Part shown: in pieces, positions 1 to 12,900 of the stretch | Position numbering within the stretch: the first letter of the stretch is position 1 | Layout of the letters: every line of letters starts with the position of its first letter | Assembly: GCA_000333855.2 (NCBI GenBank) | Contig: CM007327.1 | Coordinates: 109,611-173,610 of the forward strand | Length of the DNA stretch: 64,000 nt | From: Endotrypanum monterogeii | Lineage: Eukaryota; Euglenozoa; Kinetoplastea; Trypanosomatida; Trypanosomatidae | Direction of reading: 5' to 3' | Program-made: the position numbers and the translations under genes | Notes under the pieces: generated by a model | Database searches by the model: none | What the model was told of the DNA's origin: nothing | What the model saw: the letters and a program-made list of their open reading frames with translations, nothing else

Positions 1-757
1 TGGAGAAAGTGAGAGGTCAACGTACGACAAGCGCGATCTATCGTCCTAGATATGAGACAGACAAAACGAAGAGATGTGATGCAGACAAGCAAAAAAGCGA
101 TCTACAGCGGTGGGGGGAAACGACAACGAGAGGGGGCAAGAGGGGTGGTGGGCGGACACGGTGCACGAGCACAGCCATGTGCAACGTCCATGCGATGCAA
201 AGATGTGTGTGTGTGTGTGTGTGTGTTCGTAGGGAGATGACGTGAATAGCAGAAACAAAGAAACAAACCAAAATGGCGCAGTGATACGATTCAAGAGAGA
301 CCCGCAGGCGCAGTGCACGCTGGGGAGGGGGAAAAGAGGTCAGGGGCGATTCACGCCCAGGTGCCGTTGTTCCATCGCAGCGCGTACTCACACACAGAAC
401 TAACGAGCACCAAACCCTCACGGCATTGGTACGCGCGTCAAGGTGTGCGCGCAGACACACAGACACACACATACACACACACAGACATATATATATATAT
501 ATATATATAGTGAGAGAGAAGATGTATATACTGACATGTGTGTGCTTGTGATTCTAGAGAATTACATGTATTGAAGGGAATGATGTGTTTGTGTGCGGAG
601 AACGTAAAAAAAAAATACATATGCATAATGTGTACCAAAACTCATATACAAAAATGTTAACAGACACATGGCTGACGGAGGAACGGCACGCTGCGTAGTC
701 AACCACTATGCTCCACTTCCCTCTAGATATTTTACCTCCTTAGGGGGTACACACATC

Positions 758-824
<67 letters not shown>

Positions 825-907
825 TGCGCATGCGCGAACTCAAAATACCCCACGGCAGGGACAGAGACGGGGAAACTCGTCTTTTAATTCTCCCTCGTTG
901 GTTGGCG
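1..907. other. Intergenic region / 3' UTR of the HECT ligase gene
   Basis: No convincing gene. It lies just downstream of the HECT ligase stop codon on the minus strand, so at least part should be that gene's 3' UTR. It holds a GT run near 204-226, a CA/TA run at about 461-508, and a CA-TA-CA compound microsatellite at 761-824. The short open frames on both strands are made of these repeats and show no protein-like composition. Confidence 0.7.
761..824. repeat. Compound CA-TA-CA microsatellite
   Basis: A run of CA dinucleotides changes to TA at about 789 and back to CA at about 801. It lies about 85 nt beyond the HECT ligase stop codon, within the presumed 3' UTR. Confidence 0.9.
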
Positions 908-3900
908 CTAAACCATGGTGAAGCCCATGCTACCGTACGTGATGGCCAACATCAACTTCTCCCTGAGAACTGCGGCGGTGCTGTACACCGGCAAGTCGAT
1001 TTTGTTAAAACACGTGTGCGCCTGGGGCAGGAGATCGTCCTTGCTCACGGCCCAGCGACTGATGGTGAAGGGCAGCGAGCGCCCGTTCGACCCCTCGAGG
1101 TGGCCAAATCCGCCGTGGGGCACCTTCGACGACCCCGTCGTGAACTGCAGCAAGTTGGCCAAGTCTTCCTTGCTCATGGACCCGACAGCCTCCCAGAACC
1201 AGCGCACCTGCGGTGAGGTGCTGCTGTACCCCTCGTACACGGTGTGCGTGCGCAGGTCCTCAATGTCGATGTTCGGCATGCCGCTGATGACGAGCTCCAG
1301 CTCCTTCTCCGTAAAACATTGGATTTCACGACGGGGTATAACAGCGTAGAACCCCTTGAGGAAGCGCAGCAGCTGGTCCTCCGTGCGCCTCGTCATGTGA
1401 AATTCGCACAGAAGGCGGACGTATTGCTGCTTGTTCGCGTTAGTCACGGTTTTGTCCTTCCCACTCGGCTCCAACTCCTCCTCCTCCACCGATCCGAAGC
1501 GGTCATAGTTCACCGCGAAGGTGAGGCCGAGGTCAGTGACATCGTTCTCCATGATCCAATTGAGATTTGTGTAGAGCTCCGGGTCGAAGCTCTGCAGATC
1601 CGAGAAAACGGGGCGGTGGCCTATGATGTGGCGGTAGAAGGCGCGCGTGAAATGGATATCGATGGGGACGTTGTGCGCAATCGCAAGCCCCGTCACGACG
1701 CCGGCAAATTGAAAATACTCGAGGTGGTTATGGTTGACGCTCGAAAACGGGTTCGGCTGGAAGGACATGCCATCCTGCGAGTGAATAAAAAGGGCGTAGC
1801 TCTCGTCAACGAGGGCTTCAGAGAGAAGCTTCAGCCACTCCCGTGTCAGGCCACCGGCATCAGCACCCTCCTCGCCATGGAAACGAATGTGCAACTGACC
1901 GCCGAAGGACTTCACCTTCTGCAGCTCCTTGAAGCTGTCGAGCAGACACGTCTGGCGGTTCACGCGCAGCAAGATGTTCGGCCCCCGCCGCATGCCCAGC
2001 CGCTGCCGGAAGTCGGACAACTTAAAATGAAAGTCAATCAAATTCGGCTCATACTTAAGAAAAGAAAATGCATTCTTGATGAGGTTGCCGTCCCAGTAGA
2101 GGAGCGTGTTCAACGTCGTTCGGTTGTCTTCCAGGAGCATCCGCACCACGCGCGGCAGACGACGGTGCAGCAACTCCTCCGAGCTCTTGGGCCCCTCCTC
2201 CGACAATCGTGTGCCTGCAGCTGTCATGCACTGTGCTGCGTCAGGCTGCTCCGCCAACTCGCGCACCGCGCGGTCTGATACCGATGAAGGGTTTGTGGAG
2301 GCGCGCAGAAAGTGCTCTGTCTCCCCTGACAAGCTCGTGCGACTGTCCGTCAGTGCGCGTGCGCTTGCAGAGGTGCCGAGCAGTCGCGACTCACTCAGAT
2401 GGTACTTGCAAAAGGTTTGCAGAATAGATGACACACACGACGGCAATGGGAGCATCTCCTTCGGCGTGACGTGCTCCAGAAGCGTCGAAACATCAAGAAG
2501 ATATGCTTGACTTGCCCGCCAAAGCATCGTGAAAGCACGCGGCTCGGACCGCATGGTGGCCACATACGGCTCGAAAAGCAGCGGAATGACATCGCCCTCG
2601 CTGTTTTTGATGTCGAGCTTGACGAGAAGGGCCATGACGGTGTCGGTATCAAATATGTAACCCTCCGGGATTCTCAGCTGCTGCCATGTAGGTCGACTAG
2701 AGAACCCACTGGAACTGGTGCCTGTCCCCAGCTGTGGCCTGGACGGAGCAGGTGCGGCGACGCTAACGCCGGTAGCAGTAGCGTTGCCGTTGGGCCGGGC
2801 CTGAAGGATGGCGTGAACCTCCTGGCGAAACTCGTCCCGCGCGATCTTCATCGCCCGCACTCGGCTATCAGCCAACTCAACGAGCTCCTCCTCGAGAATT
2901 TGAATGGGGCTGACGCTCGGACCGCCGCCGTGCAGCGAGCCCGCAACATCACCCGAGAACATGCCTACCCCCTCACGTGACCCACACTCTTGCAGACCCA
3001 AAGACATGAGCTGCACCACGCTCATCGCCGTATCTGAACGGCACAATGGATGCCGCAACAGCCGCATCATTGACTTCACCGTCTCTGGGGCGTGTTGAAG
3101 CATACGCGCTGCCGCTCGCCGCATGCGTTTCTGCATCTCCGCAAGCGTCAATCGCTCACGCGAGCAGTTGGCACAGAGGTCGAACTGGCAGGAAGAGCAG
3201 TGAAAGCAGTAGTCGAAGCCTGGGTTGGTACCACAGATATTGCACAGGTAGCCCCCCTCCTCGTAGTTGGACAGCAGACGGATGTTAGTCCATTGAAGCC
3301 GGTGCGGGTGCCGCGGGTGCTCTACGAGGGACTCCGTAAGCGGTTCGTTGCCGTTGGGGTCGGCGGTGCTGCTCACCTCGTTGTCATCCGATGCCATCAG
3401 CATAGAGCGCTGGCAGCGTAGTAACTGCTGTAAGAGCTTATCAAGCGCCAGCATAAAACTCGGCACATGCACATGCTGACGTGCGACTCTCCAGAGTCGG
3501 TTCCACAGGCCGCAGTCTGCCACGCGCTGCTCCACCTCATCCAATGGGGCGTCGAGCGACTTCAGTGTTGACGTGTCAACGGCGCCATCGGGTAGTAGAA
3601 AGAAGGAGGCGACCATGGATTGGTTTTGCTTCACCAGAGACACGAAAAGCATCGTCGCATCCTTGATGAACTGCCGATTCGCGGCCAGCTGACTGGTCGA
3701 CAAGGTGCGCGCGGAGTGCAACGATGGCACAGAAAGAGAAAACGGCGACACGCGAGCCGCGGCGGTGGTGTTCACGGTGGCAATGGAGGACTTGACAGTG
3801 CCCACCGCACCGTCGGGGAACACATCCTCCGTCGACATCATTGTGGGCGTGGATGCCATCAAGTCCAAAAGCTGGCAGGCGATTCGCGTAGCTGCAGCTT

Positions 3901-6900
3901 CGCTAGACATAAGCAGCTGCATGACACGCTGGAGCTCCTCATCCAGACAGCTGACGCTCGTCAGTCTATTATTTGGAAGCGCCAGTGGGGCAGTCGACCG
4001 GAGCCGTAGAAGCTCGATGCAGCGGCTGACAATGTCCGTAGAAACGTGAGGTAAGGGAAGGGCAAGCGAGTGGTGCACAGACTCCTGCACCGGAACCATC
4101 GACTCACTGAGTGCTGCGAGTGACGTGGAAGGCACTGCTGCCGCCGCCGCCGCCGCCCCCACCGAAGTCGACCTTGAGGCTGAGTGATCTCCCTCCAACG
4201 CACTGCCATCACCACCGCGGTTAATCGGTGGATGAGGTAAGGCAGACGATGGGGGTGCCGCGGAATTCGATGACATCGGGTCCGCGGACGGAGGCAGCTG
4301 CAACGAGGGGAGCGGTATTGGAGTTAAACGGCTGGAAGCAGCTGCAGCACCGGCGGCAGCCATCGGCGCACCGCGCGGCGGAGCACGGCGTATCAGGGTG
4401 TGGCCGCCACGGTTTGAGGAACGCGGCAGGCCAAGTCCCAAGGGCCCATGTGTCTCATCCTCATCGCGAAGTGGCGAGAGCACGAGACCCGAGGATCTCG
4501 CCCCCTCGCCCGTCGCCGCTCTACCACCGTGCGGACCCGCTGCGTGGTGGCCCGGCCAGGATGTCGGGGGGTCAAGTGCGTGGAGCACCGCTTCACAGCG
4601 GTACCGCCGGGACACTGAAAAAAGCTCATAATTCAGAACCTCATAGAGCTGACTTGTCGCACCGAAAAGCACCCGTGTGACACCCTCCACGGTGTTCATA
4701 CTTTCGAGCACCGACAAGTTGGTGCGGACGCCAGAGGCAGGGGGCGGTGCTGCACCACCACCTCTCGAATCTCGTAGGTTATCCCAGGAAAAAAGGGTGA
4801 GCATGCCTCTCGGGCGCTGGTCTGATTGGCGCAGTAGCTGAGCTGCCTGTTCACGCTGACGCTGACGCCGCTCCTGTTCGCGCTGCGCCGCCAGCTCGGC
4901 CTCCTCACGCGCCCTCTCCACCTCAGCACGCAGCTCCGTCGCCTCCCGCAGAACCTCAGGGTAAGAGCGGAGAAGCTCCAGGTCGCACTGCAGCAGCAGA
5001 TCGCGACGGGTCTCAGCATCGACAAGCAGCAGCGTTTGGTATAGTTCATTGGCATTGTTGTCAGCACCCGTCACCCGCACCCAGCGCGCCTCCACCTCCA
5101 TCGCATGCCGCCGTGCATCCTCTGGGAGCGCCTCGAGAAACCCTGGGTACAGACGAGTACGCTGTCCTCGTACCTCCCGCTCGGAAGAGCTGCGGAGTAC
5201 GTTCATGCTGTCAAAAAGAATCTCGCTGCGGACATCCTCCGGCATCTCAATTAAAAATTGTGGGTTCAGAATGCCCTCCCAGGGCTCCGGCGCCGCTGGC
5301 TGCACTGGCACCGGCGTGGCGGGGGAGTCGGTCGTCACACCTGTGTTCGCTGCTTGCTCCGAAGCAACAGCGTCCCCCTGTGTCGCGAGTGCCGATGGCA
5401 ACGACTCCCCAGGAGAAGCGCCTCCACGGAAATTGTCGCTAACCGCAAAAAGCTCTAGGATGCGTGTAGTGAGGCTTTCGAGCATCTCGGACGCCTCGTT
5501 CAGCTCCTCCGACTGCGCACGAGCCTCCCCTGCGCCCGGTGTGGGGTCCGCTGCGGGTGGAGGCGAATGTGATACAGCGACAGCTGTAAGCGACGGTGTA
5601 GTCAAAGACACCCCCTCAGCAGGCCTCCGCGTCGTTCTGGGGCCTGTACCCTCCAAAGGTGAGTGTGAGTCACGCCCCCGGCGCATGAGCTGGTCACTAG
5701 GAGTGTGCACATGCCCCCCTGCCACCGATAAGGGTGATCGGAAACGGGTGGAGGTTGGCAAACTGCGCTGCTGCAACAACGCGGACATCCGTGACACAGT
5801 TGTAGTGTCGCGGGATGCCACAAGGTTGCGTTGAGAGGGTCCACTACGGACGTCCCCGCCAGCGCCTCGGATGGGTTCGTGGCCTTCAACCGATAACTGG
5901 TGCAGAGGATTGGCGCCGCTGTCATGAAAGCAGGAGTCCCTGCGACTTGCCTCTGGCTCTGGGACCTCCTTTGGCGCCTCCTCCTCGGTTGCGTGCAGCA
6001 CCGGAAGCGGTGGTATCTCTGTATCTGCGACGTTATGCGCAGCAAGAGGACGTACCGCCAGCAAAATGGCGCGATACGCGCACGCCGCAAAGCTTGGTGC
6101 CCGCTCCACCATCGCCCCAATGGCCCGGGTGCTCATTACCGATTGGCCATTGATGGAGGAAAATCCCACAGCCATCTGCTGTGCCGTGCCATGACGCAAG
6201 GTCCCGGCCTCACCACCTTCGGCAGCCGTCTCTGGCGCATAGACGCCAGGCGCGGCATCTTCCTGGCGATCTTCTCCCGCCGATAGAAAATTCCCTGTTC
6301 CGTCGTAGTACAAAAGAGCGGTGTCCTCCCCCTCCTCCTCCTCCCCCTCCTCCCCCTCGTCGTCGTCGTCGTCGTCGCCGTACGTCTCATCCTCTTCGTC
6401 CTCCTCGTCCTCACTATACTCCTCGTTGACTGGGTGGTCAAGATCACGTTCGCTGTTGCCACTGTCACTGTCCCGTCGGCCCTCCAATGCGTCGTCCTCG
6501 TCCCCCTCCATGTTCCCACCGCGGCGTCGATCACCACTTGCACCGACCTGCGGTATGCTGAAGCGCGGCGGCACGAAGAAACCAGATCCCTCCGGCTCAC
6601 TGCGAAACAGGCGGTCGATATTCTCCTCCGCGCCGGCACTGTCACTCACCGCAACATCGGCGTAAAGGGCGTTACCATGTTCATCTGGGTTTGAGTAGTC
6701 GACATCGTAGTCGACCTCTGTCGCCGCCTCCGTGTTCTCGGTGCCAAGTCCATAGTGCCGATGCCGTTCCATCGCATCCTCAGCGCGCAGTGACCGAAGA
6801 ACCGCGTCTTCATACGTTTCCAGGGTGACCGGCCGGCGATAGGCATACTCCTCCTCGCTGTCGCCAGCACTGCCGCGGACAGCACCGTCTGCCCTCGACA

Positions 6901-9900
6901 TCAGCAGCGAAGACATGCGCTGCGGCCCCGTGGCGGAGACGCTTCGTTGCAGATTTTCGAATATCCGTTCGACAGTTGCATCAGCCGTTGATGCCGACGG
7001 TGAAAGCGCCTGCGGTGAAGATCTGCGCTGTACAGTCGGCTGTACGTCCGCACTCAGCACCTCCTCATTGCCGCCGCTGCTCTGAACGAATCGCATACTA
7101 CCCGTGTGCCTCACTGGCTGTATTGGTGGCCATGTGTCTCTACCTCCAGCACGACCGGACGGTGCCTCTTCGTCGTGACCCACACCTCCATCGAACTCGC
7201 CGCTGCTTTCCGTACTGCTGCTGCTGCTGCTGCTGCTGTCGGTGCGGTTGCCATTGTCGCTTTCATGGTCGCCGGCGCTCTCGTAGTCGCTTGCTACCAC
7301 GTTCCACTCCTCTTGTCCCTCCTCCACCTCCTCAAAGCTCAGCAACTCCGTCAGTATTTGTGTATCTGGCAACCTTAAGCCAGAATTCGCATCAGTCGCG
7401 AAACCGGTGGCGGTAGCCTGCACACTACCAGGTGCGCGCGCGTCGCCATCGCCCTCAGCGCCGCCGTGAGTAGTGACACGGCTGCGAGTCGCCCCCGATT
7501 GATCAAACGCCCGATGCTGCCCGCCGCGCTCTGTACGCTCAAACCTCAGGGATGTCCGACGCGCCAGCGTATCTGAGTTCTCCCCCCTCAAAGCAACTGC
7601 GCCGGGGCGACCCCGTAGGGGCTCCAACCGCTGGTCTACCCACTGATCCATGGTCGCGTCATCACGAGGCGCCGAGAGGTCTTGCAAGACCTCCCCCTGC
7701 TTTTCGGCGTAGCGCCGCTGCAGAGGCGACAGCGACTCGGCCAGCCTGAACTCACCCATCGCGAGAAGCTGATACCCGAGCAACTGCAGCAGCGAGGTGG
7801 CATCGCGGCCGTGCTCGCATGACTGCAGCCGACACACACGAAAGAGAATCTCCAGGAGGCCAAGGCGGCCAAGGTGCTCGAAAAATCGTAAGAAGGTCTG
7901 GTGAACAACACTGTTGACCCCCAGGTGCTGCGAAGTAGCCCGCTGACGGGCTGGCAAAGCTACCACTGCCGGCAGCGGGCTTCCACGCTCCAGGAAGCAG
8001 AGTACATCGTGCAGACATCGTGTAAAACTTTTCTTCAAACGACAGAAGGTTTCCTTGGTCTCGAGCTGCCGCTGCTGTTGCTGTTGCTGCTGGGAAAGCG
8101 CATCCCTCTCCCTCTGCTCCTCCTCCCCCTCCAGGGGAGAGACAGCAGACGATGTTGCCGGTGCCGCTACGCTCTCGTGCGTGGAAACAACAACGGCCTC
8201 TTCGTTCACTGCTCGGTGGCTGCTGGTGATTCGCTCATTCGCACTCCCTGCAGCAGTCTGCGATGAAGCCACCGTCGTCGGCGTGTCCGACATCGAGGAC
8301 ACCTCCAACGCCGCGACAAGAGCCTTAAGAGTGCGCACGACCGCCTCAGACACGGCAATCGGGTCATGAATAAAAAGGGCTGTCGCGAAATCGACGTTGC
8401 CGGCCGCGGTGTGTCGGCCACCCCCAGCAGCGCCACCGCCGTTGCTGGTGGTGGCGCTGCTGGTGGTGGTGGTGGTGTTCCGGCCAGTCCCCACAAGGGC
8501 AGGACATAAGTACAACGCGATGGCGAGGAAGGGGGGAACCACATTGAGAGACACAGACGCAGGCGTTGCCGGATCGCCACCGCCCCTGCACTCCACAGAT
8601 GTAGTATGCTCGCCTTCTCCCCCTCCAAAGACGGAAGCAGAGCCGGCGGCAGCCTCAGCGAAGCTGGAGGTGGTCCCGTGCGCCGCCGCCGTAGACGTGA
8701 GGAATTCCGCGTACATGGTGGGAACGGGTATCTGAAAATTGGGGGAGAGTAGTGCCTCGAACACCCCCGGGAGCTGCAGCAAAGAAGAGAGCACCGTAGC
8801 TCCCTGCGCCGTGCGTCCTGGGAAGCTCTCGACATTGCGGGTGAGGTACTGCATGAAGCACTGAACCCGCTCCACGAAGTCGTGCGACAGGGTCGACACG
8901 GCACCAGAGCGGAACCGACGCGTCGCACGCGAGCCGTGGCCACGAACTCCAGCGGAAGGGGCCCCTGCAGTCTGGGGCCGTGGTCGAACCCATACACCCA
9001 GCCACGCCGCCGGCACCTCTCCCGCAGCTGCGCGCACCCACCTCACCTCACAGTAACGACAAAACGCGTGGTAGAAGGCGATTGGGTGCCGAATAATGTA
9101 GAGCTCTAGGTTCGCTAGGAAGATACTCAGCGGAATAAGATAGTGGTGCGCAGCGGTGGCGGCCTCGGCGACCTCGCCGCTCTTCGCAGTGCCTGGGGTG
9201 CCACTGGTCGAGTACAATTCTTCCTCCATCGCCTCTGCTGGCTGCGATGGGGCGGAGTGCACTGCAACCGTTGCCGAAGGTGGAGAAACATGTACAGGGC
9301 CGTGTGGCCTCCGATGGCTGCATCCCTTCCGATTTGCGGCTACACACGCCTTGCCAGCCGTGCGCGAAGGGGACAACGACGCCACGGGCGCGCCGCCCAT
9401 GGACGCACGCGTGAGCCGGTGACTAGTCATGAGCGCTGCATAGGCTTTCTCGGTCAGTCGCTGCCCCTGTTGGTGCACCTGCACAGTGGTTTGCAGAACG
9501 GTGACCATCTGCTGCCAGACGTCTTCCTCAAGGCGAGCCATATCCGTCAGAAGCAACCCGCTCAGTAACGTCGCCTTTTCGTTATCTGGGGTATCCAGCT
9601 GGGTAATATATGCACACATAACCCCCAGCGAGCCGGTGTACCCCCCTGTAACATCCGCTGCGGTGCCTGATGAGGAGGCCAAAGAAGTCGACTTGCCTGC
9701 TACTGCGCTCGGGGTTGTCGATGCGATGGACGACCCTGCTGGGCGATGGGTGCGCACGAGGTGCATGCAGGTGTTATAGTAGGTTGAGAAGCATATAAGC
9801 AGGAAGTGTATCATCACCTCACCGACACTGCACTCCACCACCTCTACCCGTGGAAGGACGAGTCGCGAAGCAAGCCCCTTCGCTGTGCTAACCGGGGCAG

Positions 9901-12900
9901 CAGAAGTCGGTGGCACTCCTACAAAGGGTAGCGTAGCAGCGGAGACGGGCGATGCGACCGGCGAGGATGGGAACTGAGGTGGAGTTGAGAGTACCCCATC
10001 CACTGAGCGACTGTCACCAGCGACGGCAGAAAGAGGGACACTGCCAATGCTGTACTGCGGCGGCGGCGGCGGCTGCTGCTGTAGTAGTAGTAGATGCTGC
10101 TCGTCTCTCTCTGCCTCAGCGTCTACCCTGTCAGCCTCCTCGTCACGCAGTCGTGCAGCTATAAAATCAAGTGACATACGCATCACCTCCTCGCACACAT
10201 CGCGGCCAAACAGGGCAAAGTGAGGGATGATGGAGCGCGGTAGAGGATCAGAGCGCAGCTCGGCGCTTGTCAGCGGGTTAAGAAGACGGTGCCTTAAGCT
10301 AGACCCCTCTGGGGGAGTCAGACCGAAAGCGGCGCTGAAGTGTGTAAGTACGTCCAGGGCTTCCTCATCCAGCTCAACGCGGTTGTTGCCGGACTCGGCA
10401 GGTGCGCTGGAGCCGCCTCGAGCTTGCCGACTCGACGACGGAGACGGCTGCGCGGATCCTGAGGATCTAGGCACCCATGGCAAGCCCTCACCCCGCAGCA
10501 ACCGCACGTAGTTCTCCATACCGATGGCCTCCACCATCACCAGAGCCTCCGGCGACAGCCCGGCGCGCCTGCCAGCACTGGCGCTTCCGTGATCCCCTCG
10601 ACTGGCATCACCCCTTTGGCCTGGGGTGTCAGCGGGCACAGACCCTGTGGTGCTAAGATGTTCCCGCGGCATCTGCTCACGTCGCCATGTACGTTGTGGC
10701 ACTTCATTCAAATTGTGAGACGGCCCCTGCGTCGGGTTGGGGTTGACAGTGCCTGCTGGAGAAGGCACTCGCACCACTCGTTGGGGTGGCCGATGGGCCT
10801 GTGGATGCCCAGAACCCTGCGCTGGGACACTAGCGGCGGACGAGACGTACGGCCCCGTCATGGCCTGGTTTTCCGATGCCGCCCCCTCCGCGCAGCTCGT
10901 TCCGCGTGCGGGAGTTGTACTGCCGGCGATATCGGGCAGGTATGGGAAGCCGTGGTGCTCCAAAACCGAGATCACCTCGTCCAGCACGCGCTGCGTACCC
11001 TCACCAAACGCGTTCAGGGCGAAGCGGTGCTCCTCGCTGTCCCTACCGCGCTGCCCATTCACGGGAACGACATGCTGACGGTGACACTGGTGGCCGCACC
11101 AACAAAAAGTGTTGCGAGTGGCATCGAAGTAGCTGCACTGCATCCCCATCGTCTGCACTTGTGGTTGTGCCAACGCCGTGTGATCCGACAAGTATGCGAC
11201 CAACGGTGCGTCGCTGCGGACGCTCTGAAAGACGCTCAGGAAGCTCACAAGCTGGCCGTGCAACACCATTTGTGTGCGGGCGTAGTATCGTCGACGGCGT
11301 TGGCGATACTCGCGTTGCGCTGCCGCAGTAGCCGGGTCGCTGGGGCAATTAAGAGTCTGCAGACGCGCCTCCTCAGCATGCTGTTCTGCGGCTACCTCCT
11401 CGATGGCCCGGTGTACGGCCTTCACGATTGCACGTGGTAGTTGGGTCAGCGCAAGGGCCTCCACCAGGACGACCCCACGCAGCTGGCTCAGGAGTACGCC
11501 AACATACTCCAACAACACCACGTTATCGCGCACATTGGAGAGCACCCGATGTAAAATGTAAGCCACCACGTACTGCTGCTCGGCAAAGGTTGTCACTGAC
11601 CACATATTCCATAGGGCTCGGCAAACGCGCTTGCGCAGCAGTCGATACCCCGCCTCGCTCAGAGTGTCCAGCGGAAATACCTGACCCGCTGCAACATTGC
11701 AGACCCAGGGCAGCGCACGAGACCACTCATTCGCTGCCGAAAGCGATGCATTCAGCTGCGAGCGCGTGGACTGTTGTATACGTGCCAGTATTGGGAAGAA
11801 TTGCTCATACGTCAACGCAGAGCGAGGAGACGGCGGAGTCGCGCGAATATGGTGCGAAGACCCCGAGTTGGCTTCAGGTGACTGGCTCACAGGACCAGCG
11901 CCACCGCTGGTATTTTCTGGGGATGTCCCTTCTCTGCTGTCCTGCACATGGCCACCATCCTCCTCTTCCCCCTCCCGGGGGTCGCTCCTCGGATGTGCTT
12001 CCTGCCCGTCGTCCAGATGGGGTGATGGTGGGTTGGGAAGGGTCTCCGCTCGATCTGCTGCATCCGCTGTCACGGTGACTGACGCCGAGTTCTCAGTGGT
12101 GTCCTGCCATTGGCGCGACAGAGCCCGAAAAGACATGCGGCTGAGCGTGTCCGGCTTCAGCTGCGCAATGGCCTCCATTGCCGCAACGTACATGTGAGGC
12201 ACCATCGGAAACCCGGGTAGACTCGGCCACACATCGAGAATACAGTAGAGAAGCGACTCCACGTGGTGGCAGTGACGACCCCGCGTCCGTGCGTCAGAGC
12301 ACTCGAGGAAGTTCATGACAAGCACAGCCATGTACACGAGATAGCGCTGCAGTTGATCCTTCAGCGCCGCAGCTGCCTGGGAAAGCGGGGCAGGAGTAGC
12401 TGCTGCAGTCTCGAAAGTGGTCGAGCTCTCCCCAGGCGCTTCCGTGACATTAGTCGCTGACGCGGCATGATCAGAAAAGAAGAGACGTGAAAGGAGGATC
12501 ATGAACTGCATTACAGAGGTCAGCATATCCTGCATCGATGCGCTCTCCCACTCCGGCATCGAGCCATTGCCGCCTGCGCATACTGAGCCCAGCACCGCCA
12601 ACTCCCACAACACTCGACGGGCTGCTGCAAAGTTGATCCCTCTAAGGCATCCCTCTACATCAATGGAGCTCGGCAATTTAACAACGACGAGGGCGCGGGA
12701 GTCCAAGCCGAACCACACACACCCCTTGTGCGCACGTGTGGAAGCAGTCGCAGAGTTGCCGCCGCTGTCGTTGCTCGCCGACACCCCTGTCCGGCTGCTG
12801 TGGCGAGGCTGAGGGCGAACTGTATGCAAACGCTCCTGTGAATCTGCCATGGTCGGTGTTACCTCGTTGTCAGAGCTGTGACGGTTGCGCTGCTTCATCC

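Noticed and set aside
380..420. 'AACTAACG' at about 399-406 as part of a spliced-leader RNA gene
   Set aside because: Only the first few bases agree with the SL exon; the rest of the exon and the SL intron are absent.
1244..2278. A 344-codon open frame on the plus strand opposite the HECT domain
   Set aside because: It is the antisense shadow of a GC-rich coding region. No domain is recognisable and the minus-strand HECT motif is unambiguous.
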